Shown here in pieces: positions 15,699 to 27,727 of a DNA stretch of 64,000 nucleotides. Both the position numbers and the translations under genes were made by a program. Under the pieces are notes generated by a model. The model saw nothing but the letters and a program-made list of their open reading frames with translations. It was not told the DNA's origin and searched no databases. The stretch is from Otis tarda (taxonomy: Eukaryota > Chordata > Aves > Otidiformes > Otididae). The stretch's first letter is position 1. Each line of letters begins with the position of its first letter. Location of the stretch: the NCBI GenBank assembly GCA_026413225.1, contig CM048552.1:143357053-143421052 (forward strand), written 5' to 3'.

Positions 15699-18600
15699 CT
15701 CAAACTAATGTAAGTCACTTTTTTCTTCCCTTCTGATATATCCTTTGAAACTTTCAGTAATTCTCTGTGTTGTCAACCATTTATCCCATTTGGAAGAGGC
15801 ATCTGTGTTGTCACCTGCTCTTTCTGAGCTCTTTCTTGGGGGATTTTTTTTTTTTTCACTTGTTTGTTCAGGGGTGTGTTTTCTGTTCTACACATGCTTC
15901 TAACCTTTTTTTTTTAAAGTTTAGTTCCTGCACTGTACACAGTATGACAACTTGATATGAAAGTAGAGAGAATTGAATTATTTTTCTAAATATGCAAGCC
16001 CAGTAAAGAAACTTCATTTGCAGTCTGTATAAGTCTTGGCGGAGGTAACTCTCAAAACTGGCAAGAAAACTGTTCAGCCATGCCTCACCCCTCCCCTTTC
16101 TTAGTGCTTCTTGCTTCACTGCAAAAATTGTTTAGTTTCCTTGATGAATTTTGACTCTGCTGAGAAACAGAGAAACTCTAAGCAGAGCATCAGATTTAAG
16201 TTGTAATATATTTTCCATGTGTACTAGTTGATGCTTTTATTTTGGAGCCACAAGTTTAATTGACTTCTGATACAAGTTTTGTCACCCATGATGCCTGTAT
16301 TGTATTCAGCACCAGCAGCGTACATGGTGACTACTAGTGCTTTGTATGTGTGGCGTACCTTGCATGTGCTTCTTTTTGCACTGCCTTAGGAGGCAATAAA
16401 GACTGCCTTTGTGGGCAGTAACTCTAAATCAGTTTAGCCATTTTAATGTCTCCAGCACGCATTTTTAAGAGCATGAGCAGGTTTTACCACAAATGGGACA
16501 GAATGCTTGAGGTCCCTCAAGGTTATGGTCAGCACATCAAAGCAAAATTCAGTCTTTTGTAAGGTTTTGGATTTAGGCACTTAGCCATTCTAGTTTGTCA
16601 GTTTAAGTAGTGGAGTTCAGACTTAGGTTTTTTGAGTGAATCGAAGCTGTTCCTTCAGAACTGTAGGGGATTGCAGAGGCCAGTTTAGGGTTATTCTTGG
16701 AAGAATTTCAAGTCTTGAGGGATCTACTTGGATACATTTCCTGTCTTTCAAGAAAGAATTGTTCATGCTGCACAGTAGGTTTATTCACACATCCTATTTG
16801 CTTGCAAACATAGCAAATCCATATACTACATGGGATCGTTCATGTATGTTCTCTGGGAAAATATCAATTCCCTGCTGCTTGTGGTGCTATTCAGAAGTGA
16901 AATAAGAGGAGCTTGGCTCATACAAGGCAATGTTTATTCAATGTGCCGAGCAAAAGCTCAGTGTTTTTTCTGGGACTTGATCATGTTTATGTACTTGTAG
17001 CCTGGGACAAACCAGCGAAGACTGAGTTAGGACTTGCCGTATAGTATAAAGCCTGCAGCCCTCTTCTCTCAGTATCATGCTTCTGAGAGCTTTTCAGCCT
17101 TTTGGGGAAGGTTAAACATAGTGTATATTCTTACCAGTTCTTATGTGGTAGGTCGTTGCTGCAAGGGCTTGCTGTTAAATGACATTTTGGAGCCAGGAGA
17201 AGCTCTGGGAGCTTGCTGCAGCCACTCCACACGTGGTTCTGGTCTTGCAGTACCTTCTGGTGTGCTGACAGCCCTGCCTTTCCCTTCCTGGTGCTTCTCC
17301 AAAGGCTAACACCATGATGGGCAACTTGTGATATAGCTTCTCTAACTTCTTAAAACATAACCAGTCTACAGTCATAAACTACTTCCTTCTTACTCATTTT
17401 CACTTTTCTGCTTTATATCTTCATTTGGATGTCTCTTTTTTCCATATATGTGGAATATATAGGGATATCAGATTTTCCTGAACACCCAATTATTTTGTGT
17501 ACCTTTTTTAAGCATCTTGGTCTTGTCCCTCAGACTGTCACTTTTCTTTTTTTCAATAGAAAGCTTGTAAAGGCTGTTTCTGCCAACTATAGCTGAACCC
17601 TTTGGTTTCTGCCTTTTTTTTCTTTTTAAGATAGTGACAGTAGTTCAGTGTTTTCTTTGCAATCAAAGCAAGCAAGCATCCTAAACTGTATTTGCTCTTT
17701 GAGAAACGGTGCTTTGTGTAACAGTAACCCTGTCTCTAATAAGCGATGATAAATTTGGATGCCACAAAGGTTCTGAAAAATTAGCATTCATTCTAAGTAG
17801 GGCTTGTCTTGCACCTGACACTGATTTGTACCATTTCTTTCGTTGGTTTTGGTAGACTCCTGACACCTCTTTCAGTCCTAATTAGTTAAATATTCTGTAT
17901 CATCTAGAGGCTCCTGCTGCTTTATTTTGTCTTATTCTGAAATAATGACAGGAAGTTTTATTCAGCCAGGCACTGCATTTTTCATCGTGGACAGCTTAAT
18001 CAATGTTTTCAATCCCAAGTGCCCTGAACTATTCTGCAATATGGGTAGGGTTTTCTGGTCAGGCTGATCACAGGCATCCTATCTCCTGTAGTCTGTATCC
18101 TCCTTCCTTTGCCCAAGTGGCAGAAAATTACATATGTTGAGAATGTAGCCTGATCAGTGTCCAGCCTACCAAGGAGAAGAGCAATACACACACTTAGATT
18201 TCAGCTCTTGCTAAGCAGTATGGAGGTATTTGCATGGGAAAATTTTTGCTTGCAGTTGCGAGAAAGCAAGCTTATAGAATTTTCTTCAAATATGAGGAAA
18301 CCTCATTTTCTGATTAATTCAGCTGTTTTTCCTTTTACCGAGGCCATGTGAAACAGGACCGGAACAATTGCTTGCTGTTGTATTATGCTGTGTGGGGAAA
18401 TTAAGTGTTTTGTTACACTTCAGCAATTTCTAGACCTTGACCATATATTTCATCCCATCTCTGCCAAAATAAATTCATAGGGTTTCATGAGTCTCTTTGT
18501 TAAATGATTTTGAAAAGAAAATGTATCAAACTAGTTACAAAACTATGAAGCACGCATTTGTATCCATCTTTCTTACTTTCATGGTTCAGGAGCGTTCCTA

Positions 18601-19190
18601 AGAACTAGGTCAAGTAATTTGCCAGTTAGTACCAGGTAAACAGAGTAAGCAGATAGTTTAAAATAATGTGTTTTGTTTTCGATCTGTAACAAAAATTTGT
18701 CGAGGAAGCCTTGAATGTAAAGAATTTGGGCATAATGAGTTGTTATCATTTTGCATGAGTCTTTTACTGATACAGTTGCCTATTTAGTGAAAGCTGCAAC
18801 CCTGACTTTGTAATCTGAATTAATTGTGCTTGGTCTCCAGTCTTTTTCTTGTACTGCATTCTAAATTGTCATGCAAAACCCAGTGTATACTGCTCATCTT
18901 TCCTGTACTTCTAGTAAACTTCCCGTGCTGTTAAATCCCTAGTTACCTGTCTCATAATATAGTTCTTGGATTCAGCTCCCCCTCATCTCTCCACAATAGC
19001 AGTAGTAATACAGGGAGCAGTAAGCTGCTTTGCGAACACTGGGTTCAAGGTTATTTTTAATGTTTCTCAAGGTGGAACTTTACCGCTTGCTGCTTCTGTA
19101 TTGACATGTAGGTAAACTCTTCTGTTCTGTTTCCTTCTCAGCAAAGGCCAAATGCTGTGCACTGTACCAAGATTTTTCTTCTTTTTCCAG

Positions 19191-19439
19191 AATCAAGAAC
19201 AGCTTAGAGAAGAGGATTCTGATTTTATTCTGAATGATGGTGACCTTACTGTGACATACGGTGATACAACAATAACTGCAAACGGTTCTTCTGGCCCCCA
19301 TACAGCTACCACTAGCCTTGATGGCAGGAGAACAAAAAGTAGTTCAGAGGAAGCACTGGAACGTGACTTGGGAGCAGCAGATCATGAAGTTACAAGCAGG
19401 GGTACCCGGCTAGTATTTCCTCTGGAAGACAATGCATGA
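19191..19439 (+). CDS. SLC9A7: SLC9A7 last coding exon (NHE7 C-terminus)
   Basis: The final coding exon of the organellar Na+/H+ (K+/H+) exchanger NHE7: 82 codons and TGA at 19437-19439. The acceptor is CTTTTTCCAG. The product begins [18 protein letters not shown], contains DLTVTYGDT and the serine-rich stretch [16 protein letters not shown], and ends [14 protein letters not shown], the family's characteristic C-terminus. NHE7 works in trans-Golgi and post-Golgi membranes, exchanging luminal H+ for Na+ or K+. Its cytosolic tail is known to bind trafficking partners such as SCAMPs. The Ser/Glu-rich part is a plausible phosphorylation region (inference). The four exons here give about 166 of roughly 725 residues. 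The longer ORF starting at 19152 includes intron sequence and its Met is not a real start. Confidence 0.96.
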   Translation, partial: NQEQLREEDSDFILNDGDLTVTYGDTTITANGSSGPHTATTSLDGRRTKSSSEEALERDLGAADHEVTSRGTRLVFPLEDNA

Positions 19440-21535
19440 TTACTGACTCAGTAAAAGTAACTGTTGCTCTACGGATGGATCAAGGAAGACTGCAGGCCAC
19501 TGTGTCACTTGAGGTGGGGATGTTTATTTAAACAAGTTAATGTGCATAAGTGGTTTTACTAAGGTCTGAAGATGTCACCTATTTTTTACTCAAGATGCTG
19601 ACAGTGGGTTTTTCTAAATGTCTGAAAGTAGACAAATGAGAGAACTGGTCATTCTCCTCTTTTCAACCATTTATTGAATCCAAGTATAACTAGCATGCTG
19701 CAATTGTCTTGTTCAGCTGCAGCAGCTCCCTCTGAAGAGAGGTATGTGGAAAACATTGCCATAGAACTGAGCTTGTCTTGGCTTAGCTTGGGAATGTGGA
19801 AGAAGAAATATAAACATGATAATTATTATGACATAAAAAGGGATGTGTGTGTATCTGAATGGGGAGAGATCCACTGTTAACTTGTCTTGTGGGGCTGAGG
19901 AAACTGTAAAGTAAAATGGATCAGTATACATTAGGGGACTACAGATGCATGAACACAATGCTCTGTGGGGAATCTGTTACTACAAGCTGTACTTAATATA
20001 TTTCAGGGGAAAAAAAGGAAAATCAGATTTCTCCACTGACCATGTGTTTAAACAGGAAGGCAGGAAGAGCTACTTGTCCCTTTAGCTTTGGGCAACTTGC
20101 CTGTTACTATTAGCCTAACTCCTAGTGCCTCAAAAGAAAAACGTCCAACTTCCTGTGGTCTAAGACATACCTAACCTGACACAAGCCCGGAGCCAGGTTC
20201 TTTCAGGTAGAAGTCATGAGGTAAAACTTTCTCTTCCTTAAGGTTCTTAAAATCAAATGAAGACAGTTGAAAACGCATCTTGGGCTGGGGAAAACAGCAG
20301 TTAAGAGGAGGAGGAGGAAGAGGCGGGGGGTGGGGAGGGGGAAGAGAGGCAGTATTGAACTTGCCATGAGGTTTCATATTGCTCAGAAGAATCCATGGAC
20401 TCTGCTTACAGTTCTTGTGTGTGATAAACAGCAAACATCTAATTAAACAGAAACACAAATACTCCTGGCTTTACCATTTGTGACCATCCAAAAGAAAGGT
20501 GTTTACTCTTGTTCTCTTTCGCAGAGTAGATGTGAAACTTCAGTGGGGCATTGTACAACAACATATAAAGCTACAGAAGTGACAAACTGTAGTGTCATCT
20601 TAAATGTGAAAAGGGAAAAATCTTTGCCTAGTATTTAGCCCACTTACACGTAGGCTAGCTTTAACTTATTGCTAAATGCTTTTTAATTTCTGAATAAGGA
20701 GATATCATTGTCTTTGCCAGTAGCTGAAAACTTATGCTTCGAAGAGCAGTTCAGCTATTTAAAGCATGCTAAAATGTGATTTCATTCTCATGTCTGAAAA
20801 GGTTTATTTTTTTAAAGAGTTCTGTGGCCCACTAATGTGATGTAATATCAGTTTGTCTAAAAAGTGTGTTTTTCTTGCTGCCATTTCAGTTGTTCCTCTC
20901 ATAAAATTGTTTGTGAGTAAATACCCACTCTGTTTTTTCTTAACTATTAAACTTAACGGGCTAACTTCGGTACGAGAACTTACTGCTGCAGAGAAACATT
21001 GCAGTCGTATTGTCTAGTCTGCTTTCTTTCAAATGCGTTCTCTAATGAGCGATCTACCTCCTTGTCTGTCCCTCCAAGGTAAGTCTGTAAAGGGCACTGA
21101 TCTGTAACGACTGTATGACATTATTAAGAAAGGAGACATGAGGAAACCAGAAGCACTTTTTGTGGAGAAAACTGGAAAAGCAATACAGTCTGAGCTCCAT
21201 TCTTAAACGGTGAAGAGTAAGAAACCCTGATGAAGATCTCTGAGCAGAACAACTCATTTTCAGTTCTTCTCCACTTTAAAGGAAGACAAAGCAGAGAGCA
21301 AAGATCCATGCTATTTATACCATTTACATGGGTTGTTTTTCTACTGCCAGCTACTTTAAAAAAAAAAAAACAAAACCAGTTTCTTCCTAAATTACAAAAC
21401 CAATTCCATTTATTTTGGACAAGTCTTTGGGACCCATGCTGAGTGGGGACTTGAGACTTCTACAGCAATTAATTTATTAGCTGAGTCATATGGACCAAAT
21501 TTTGGGTTGAGATGGTGAAACTTACCCAAAATAAA
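19440..21535 (+). other. SLC9A7: Probable SLC9A7 3'UTR and flank
   Basis: This is the stretch directly after the NHE7 stop codon, with no further coding similarity on the + strand. The first exact AATAAA found by eye is at 21530-21535 and is taken as a tentative 3' limit. Earlier variant signals such as ATTAAA (near 20.44 and 20.94 kb) could also be used. A purine/G-rich tract lies at about 20303-20350. The true mRNA end cannot be fixed from sequence alone. Confidence 0.35.
20303..20350 (+). repeat. Purine-rich (GGA)n / G-run tract
   Basis: About 48 bases almost entirely A and G, with GGA repeats followed by runs of six, four and five G. It is low-complexity DNA. The G-runs could fold into a G-quadruplex in DNA or in the SLC9A7 3'UTR if transcribed that far (inference). 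Confidence 0.7.
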
Positions 21536-21598
21536 TGGATTTAATACAGTGAGGCAAACCTTTACATGTAGCTTGGAGCTGAAGCTTACCAAATCACT

Positions 21599-21925
21599 TT
21601 AGCTGAAAAACAGAGCTTTATGCAGACAGAGATCTGTTCTTTGGAAAAAAAGATCATGTACAGGTTCTGGAAGTAGAAATCCTGTTTCATTAGCTTCCTC
21701 AGGAAGACTGAATCTTTCAAAAGCATCAATAAACCATCCCAGTGCAGGTGCTTCTTGTCTGTGTTTATAATTCCCATAGCAAAAATACGCAGCTGAATGA
21801 AGATCACCAGTAAGTCCAAAATGTGATTGTGAACGAGCAGCCAAAGTAAATGGATCATTGGTGAGAGGTGAGAAATAGTAGTCTAACTGTCTATTCAAAA
21901 ATGACTTAAAACACTTATCCAACAT
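21599..21925 (-). pseudogene. Unassigned coding-like ORF, possible gene remnant or exon
   Basis: A 108-codon - strand frame, open for nine more codons upstream to a TAA. I do not recognise the protein. It looks more coding-like than the other chance ORFs here: mixed composition, many RNY codons, and segments such as YYFSPLTNDPFTLAARS, GNYKHRQEAPALGWFIDAF and SLPEEANETGFLLPEP. It ends in TAA, and the adjacent bases (in - sense) include a donor-like TTTGGTAAGC in another frame. It lies about 2 kb beyond the SLC9A7 stop on the opposite strand. It could be a terminal exon of an unknown gene, a distant exon of a - strand transcript, a decayed retrocopy, or chance. No signal peptide, clear membrane segment or domain is visible. 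Confidence 0.35.
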
Positions 21926-22203
21926 AGTGAGGAGAGGCCCGTATACAAAAGCTTAATTTTTATTCATATATTACAACAACAAATTTTATTTGTTGATTTT
22001 AATCTATTTTTCATTTTTAATCTTCTTCCAAAATTGGACTTCACTGTCATCAAAAGGTAAGCTAAAGCATCTAGCGATCTCACTAGTGACACCGATCCTT
22101 GTACAAAATTCTCAAGGGACTAACTGGAAAACTGAGAAAAACAGAAAAAACCTGCTTGTCCTGAAACATTGTGTATTTCACTAACTTACTAACAGATCTT
22201 TTC

Positions 22204-22220
22204 TTTTTTTTTTTTTTTTT
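22204..22220. repeat. Poly(T) tract (poly(A) on - strand)
   Basis: A run of 17 T. On the - strand this is an A-tract that could be a decayed retrotransposition tail, but no source gene can be named. It may simply be a homopolymer. Confidence 0.7.
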
Positions 22221-25200
22221 AATGTATATCCTTTTGAAAGAATAGTTTAATACTTTCATTTCCAGTAAGACCCTGAGCTGGCAAGAACTTGACCTAATCA
22301 TACAGCAGATAGGTAATTTCTTATAACCTTGGTGGGAAGTTTTGACTAGAAAACACAGCTTAAGATTGTAATGAACAGGAGTTGATAGATGTCAATATCC
22401 TCTTCAAATTGAAAAAGAAAACCTGGAAGATGATGGTCTTCACTGCAAAAAGTATTGCTACACCAGCATAGGGTGTTGCAGCCTATGTGGCTGCCTTTAT
22501 ACTTGGGACTGAGTGATTTCTCCCCGTAGGTTTTTGCTTGCTGCCTTGTTAACTTAGTGCTGAAAATCTTCACCTGAAGTTGCCAAGAAATCTGCGAACT
22601 TCAGTCCCTGGGCATGGGCCAAATGAAGTCCCTAATCTTCTTTCAATGCTTCATAGAAGCTAGTACCGACAGAAAGGCAGTGCTTGAATCCTCGTGCAAA
22701 CAAGTCTGTCTTTGTGTTAAAGGCCAGAGCAATCCACAAGCAGTACACAAACATTGCATTTAAACAGATTAAGAGGTTATCTGAACCCTCCTGTGTATTC
22801 ATCTTCACCATTTGGGAGGGAAATAATTACACTTTCATTTACGGAATTTGGAAGAACGCAAAACCCAATAATCTAGAAAACTGGCATTTTTGTGCCTTGC
22901 TTGTTATAGTCAACTCAGTGTGTGCGTGAGAAATTGTTGTGTTTTGAGTCACCTCTACAACGCTGCACATCTTTTGTGCAAATTCTCTTAACTTCCACGG
23001 GACTACAGGCAGTTTATCGTTTAAAGTTGAGTAGCTATGCACCGATCCTGTGACTGTGAAGAGAAACACCGTAGCAGCCTCACTACAAACATGGGTGTAA
23101 CACTGGATTTTTCAGGGTGCTTTTGGTGAGAGATGTTCAAAGCGCTGCTTCCATTGGCTTCAGCAGCAGCTCTCATATTCTCAAGTTATCGGAAAGGAGA
23201 AATGCCATGACAAGTGTGTTTATGCTGTGCGTTACATGTCTGCTATGCAGAGGAAGGGAAGAGTGTAAGCTACCTTTTCTGATAAAGACTGAACAAGGGT
23301 AAAGCATCACATACTTGGTACTTGACCAAGTCTGGCCCTATTCCAAGGATGCAAGTTTTCTGGCCTACGAAAGGGGAAAGGACCAAAAATGCTATTTTGC
23401 TTGGGGATTTTGTTTGTTTTTACACTGAAGGAATTACATTTGGGGAATGGACTGCAGAAACTTTAACTGGAGGGGAAAAAAAATCTAAGCTTTTTTTGGC
23501 TGAACTGCCAAAGAGCTGATCTGAAGCAAGTAAATAGCAAAGGTTAAAACTGATGTCTCCTACTAAATGACAGCTACTCTGTTTAACTCCTGGGAGTTGG
23601 GAAAGACCTCACAGTAGGAAGGCTAGGAATCTTAATAGATAGCATGGGTGGCTTACAATAACTAGGAAGCCAGATCCTGTGATTTTTAATCTTTATAATC
23701 AGTGAGACAATTTGCAGATTGGCATGGAAGGCATGGTCCTTCTTGTATAATTTCAAATTAACTTGAATTGCAGTCTCTTCAGACAGTATCGGTCAGAGGA
23801 GCCTCTTTGAGTCTAATTCTGAACAGTAAAACCCTCGAAACTAATATGCTTCACATGCCTTTCAAAGAAAGGTTCAGTGTTTCTTTCTCTGTTTGAAGTA
23901 GCTCACAGCAATAACATGCTTGACCTCAGCCTTGGCAGACATGGTCTTTGCTTCTGCACAAGTGTGGGAATGGAATTTGAGTACTCGGCAGCCCCAGCCT
24001 CATGTGCTTTTCTTTAAGATGCGGGGGGAGGACCTTTTTCAGGAAGAAACCAGAGAACTTACAGATGCATCAGCAGGGACTGTTCCTCTCCAAAATACTG
24101 AACTCATTACCTACTGAAACTTAGAAGCAAGGGAAGATAAGCCATGACCAGGAGGCACGGACCATCCAGCAGGAAAGCAGGCAGTAAATATCCCAAACTG
24201 GCTATGTACCATCTCGGTCACCATCAGAGTCACAGAAAGTAGGACGAAGCTGCTGAGTAGCTTGAACGCTTTCCTAAGAGAAAAAAACCCATGTAGAATA
24301 ACAACTTCAAATGTTCCTTTTCAAGACGCAGCCCATGCAAACCTTTGCAGTGCAGGAGGAGGGTCTCGCTTCCCAAGATTTGGGGAGGAGATTTTAATAT
24401 TGTGCAGTGAGAAACCACAGATACTTCTTGGCCTGGGATTTTCGGGAGTGTCTTTCTGAAAAATAAGTTCCAATAGAAACAAGCCTGCAAAGTGAAAGAG
24501 AAGGACAGTGTGGAGGAAATAGTGAATTACAAAGCCAGGAAATGGCTTAAACAGGCAGATTCACAGTGGGAGCAGCATTGTAAACAGTTGCTGCTCTCAG
24601 TCTTGTAGTCCTAAATGCTGAGAAGTTTTGGAGGCTTCTGCATACCTTATCCAAAAACAAGGGCAGTGGGATAATGCAAAAGTAATTACGCTACCCCATC
24701 CTGATTGATCACAAAATCAAAGGCTTTCACAGGGAAGCACAGACTTGCTTCTACTCCAGAGCAAAGCAAGTAACTTTTAACTTTTTTTTTTTTTTAAGTC
24801 ATCTCACATCACTACTATGTTTTCTGGAATCTAAAAATCCTTTAGGAATTTTGAAAGCAGTTCTAAGGTAAAATTAGTCTGATAAAGGTGCCTGAAAAAT
24901 GTGCATACATACGAACAGGATGTAAATGCTTGGCCAATCCCATTTAAATCTGTGTTGCAGACTCAAATGAAATTTCATATCTTCATTTGATACCTAAAAG
25001 CGATTTATACAAGCTTTTGCTAGGGAAATGAAACAGTTATGACAAAGTGATTAAATACTAGAATCAGTTCAGATTTTCAGGTAATAAACTCATCTATCTG
25101 TTTGGGATGCTTTATCCACTGTGCCACTTCATCCACTAAATCCACTATTTATCCTGTGCTACTTTCTTGATCGTAATCTAAGTCCACCCCACGTGGACTT

Positions 25201-26587
25201 GCAGACCTCCAAAATGCCATTAGGGTTTGAAGGGACTGAAACTTATCAGGGAGAGACAGCTCGTAATAATTTATACCAGCATAAAGGACTTTGCAGGTTG
25301 CCTGCACTGTCTACATCAGGGTGGTGTAGAAAGGTCTCTGCAGGGAGGCAGAGGAGCCCTGGCTTTTTGAATACCTGATTGTGCCAGTGTGGATAAAGCC
25401 AGTGCCTGTCCCAGATTCATGTTCAGTATTATAGAGCTAGAAAGGATTTATATTGGTGCATGCAAAGGAGCAGCAATCTTTCTTCTAGGGAAATTAAAAA
25501 CGTTTGGGTTAGTTCTAGCTTCTGTTAACATAATGCTTCTTTTTCATTTAATTTTTTATCCCCCTGGTTTCCTGCATTTTTTTTGACCTTTTGAAGCTTG
25601 AAAGCATCCCATATCAACACATTTCATAAGCATTTTTAAAAAAGAGGGGGGCAGAATAGCCAGACTTAAATTTGGGCCTAAGCACAGTGTCAAAGGTGTG
25701 CCACATTGCTAGCTTATGCAAATTTGGTTAATTGGATGGCAATAATTTGAAATACTGCAATTAAACGTCACTTTCCCACTTTTATTTGGGGAAAAAAAAA
25801 GAACAGATTTACCTTTCCTCTGAAAAAGTGAATGATCAACTTTAAAAGGTTTTTGCTGCAATGTTAAAATACTTAACTTTAGGCTATGAGAAATAAATTG
25901 GATTTATTTTTTAACCAGTAAAGTCTATGAAGCTGTTATTACTGAGGCAGAGAGAAGTAGGTCGTGCAGTTCCGTGTTATAACATATTCATGAATTTTGC
26001 TTCCAGATTTTAGTTTGATCGAGGAGGCTATCATCCACTGTCTGATTCTGAATTTCAGTCCTAAATTGCCTGGCTGAATGCCTTCATGTTGACACAGAGC
26101 TATGCCAGAAAGCAGAATACCAGAAGATAGTCTTCTGGATCGTAACAGCCGATTAGTAATAGTCATTGTGAAATAACAGCTTCCAGCACAAGGGGTCACT
26201 TGAGGTAAGTTTGCCTGTTTTTAGTTTGGGATATCAGAAGTAAAAAAAAAAAGGATATAACCCATAGCTGGTTTCGCTGGAGCAGGGAAAACGTAAACCA
26301 TCTAAGAATGTCCAAAATTCACTTCCTTCCTTTAAGGGAGACAGACTGCTGTGCCTTTCCTTTGCAGTTATAGGATGTGCGTTACTGCTTTTCTGTGTAT
26401 TAGTTCTGGTCTGTTCATAAAGCAGAAAATCAGAAGCACCATTTAACCTGGTTTCCACCAGCCTACCGTTCTCAGGACTCTTACCCTCTTGTCACTTAAG
26501 ATACAAGCACATCAGTACAGTTGCAGGAGGTGATTTAAGGTTACCTGAAACATAAATATGCAGATATAGATATTCTTGTTATCAAAG
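22221..26587. other. Interval between genes, no recognised gene
   Basis: AT-rich DNA between the SLC9A7 end and the solo LTR. A 59-codon - strand frame at 22632-22811 reads somewhat protein-like but is not recognised (see findings). Other ORFs here are short and featureless. No RNA gene or clear repeat was seen. Confidence 0.5.
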
Positions 26588-27120
26588 CACCTTGTTCTGG
26601 TTTTGTTAGTGAGGGGGGGCCTAAGGTGGTAGCTTCTGTAGGAAACTGCTAGAAGTTGCTCCCCTTTGTTCAGTGGACTCGGCCGGGCCTAGGGCGGACC
26701 TGCTGCTGGCCAAGGCCGAGCCAATTGGTAGCAGAATGTCCAATGATAACGCCTCTGCGATAACGTATTTAAGAAGGGGAAAACAGAAAAAAGGAAAGAG
26801 AGATGTGAAGCAGCTGAGTGGGGGGCAGAGAGGGGGAGGTGTGAGCCTTGTGGGCCTTGCAGGCCTCACCTTCTGGCCTCCCGCCAGGCAGCCGACTGGG
26901 CCCAACTCGGCCCAGCCTGGCTGCAAGAAGTGGAGAGGAGATGAGCAGTTGAAGTGAATAAGATGTAAAAAGGATCCTGAAAGGCGTCTGCCAGCCTGTT
27001 GTAAGGAGCGGCTGCAGACGCCAAGGTCAGTGAAGAAGGAGGGGGAGGAGTAACGCAGCTCCTGGCCAAGATTCCTCTGCAACTCATGGTGAAGACCATG
27101 GTGGAGCAGGTTTTCCCCCT

Positions 27121-27330
27121 GCAGCCCATGGAGGCCCACGGAGGGGCAGAGATCCACCTGCAGCCCATGGAGGACCCCACGCCAGAGCAGGTGGAGGCCT
27201 GAAGGAGGCTGTGGCCCGTGGAGGGCCTGCTGGAGTTCTGGAGGGACTGCACCCCGTGGAAGAGATGACCCACGCCGGAGCAGTTTCACGAAGGACTGTG
27301 GCCCGTGGGAGGGACCCCACGCTGGAGCAG
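27121..27330 (+). repeat. Imperfect direct repeats within the LTR
   Basis: GCAGCCCATGGAGG occurs at 27121-27134 and 27160-27173. Variants (GCCCGTGGAGG, CCCCGTGGAAG, GCCCGTGGGAGG) and paired CCCACGC(C/T)(A/G/C)GAGCAG blocks follow to 27330. This is a small degenerate array inside the LTR. Confidence 0.7.
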
Positions 27331-27534
27331 AGGAGGAATGCGAGGAGTTCTTCCCCCGACGATGAAGCAGCAGCGTAAAACAACGCGTGATGAACTGACT
27401 GCGACCCCCATTCCCTTTCCCCCACCCCGTGCCGCTCGGGAGGGGAGGTAGCAGAGGTAATGTTAAGCCCGGGAAGAGGAAGGGGTGGGGGGAGGTTATC
27501 TTGTTCCCTGTCTCATTCTCCTGCTAGATTTAGA

Positions 27535-27540
27535 AATAAA
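27535..27540 (+). promoter_or_regulatory. LTR polyadenylation signal AATAAA
   Basis: An exact AATAAA within the solo LTR, followed by GT/T-rich sequence (TGAGTGTTTTTCC), as expected upstream of the R/U5 boundary. It could act as a cryptic 3'-end signal in + transcripts. Confidence 0.65.
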
Positions 27541-27727
27541 TGAGTGTTTTTCCCCAAGTCGAGTCTGTTTTACCCATAATGGTAACTTTAAGGATTTCTC
27601 CCCATCCTTATCTCAAACCTCGAGCCGTTTTCCTTATATCATCTCCTCCTATTCTCTCGGAGGGTGGGGGGAGTGAGAGAGAGACTGCGTAGTCTGGTCC
27701 CGATCAGGGCTGAACTACGACACACCT

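Larger units (their letters stand above)
26593..27722 (+). mobile_element. Solo LTR of an avian endogenous retrovirus
   Basis: A 1130-bp element that begins TGTTCTGGTTTTG and ends CTACGACA (TG...CA), flanked by a perfect 5-bp target duplication CACCT at 26588-26592 and 27723-27727. Inside are a TATA-like GTATTTAAG near 26765 and AATAAA at 27535-27540, followed by a T-rich stretch, which sets the + orientation. No gag, pol or env sequence is present, so it is a solo LTR left by recombination between the two LTRs of a provirus. The 5-bp duplication fits class III/ERVL-type bird elements (family knowledge; the class assignment is inference). It is more GC-rich than its surroundings. The ORFs across it (26621-27289 and others) are not recognisable proteins. 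Confidence 0.9.

Noticed and set aside
22346-22573. 75-codon - strand ORF, considered as part of the 21.6-kb gene remnant
   Set aside because: No clear continuity of frame or likeness links it to the 21.6-kb ORF, and its composition is not decisive.
26621-27289. 222-codon - strand ORF in the 26.6-kb LTR, and neighbours
   Set aside because: It lies inside a solo LTR, is Leu/Ser/Pro-rich from repeats, and has no retroviral or cellular protein likeness.
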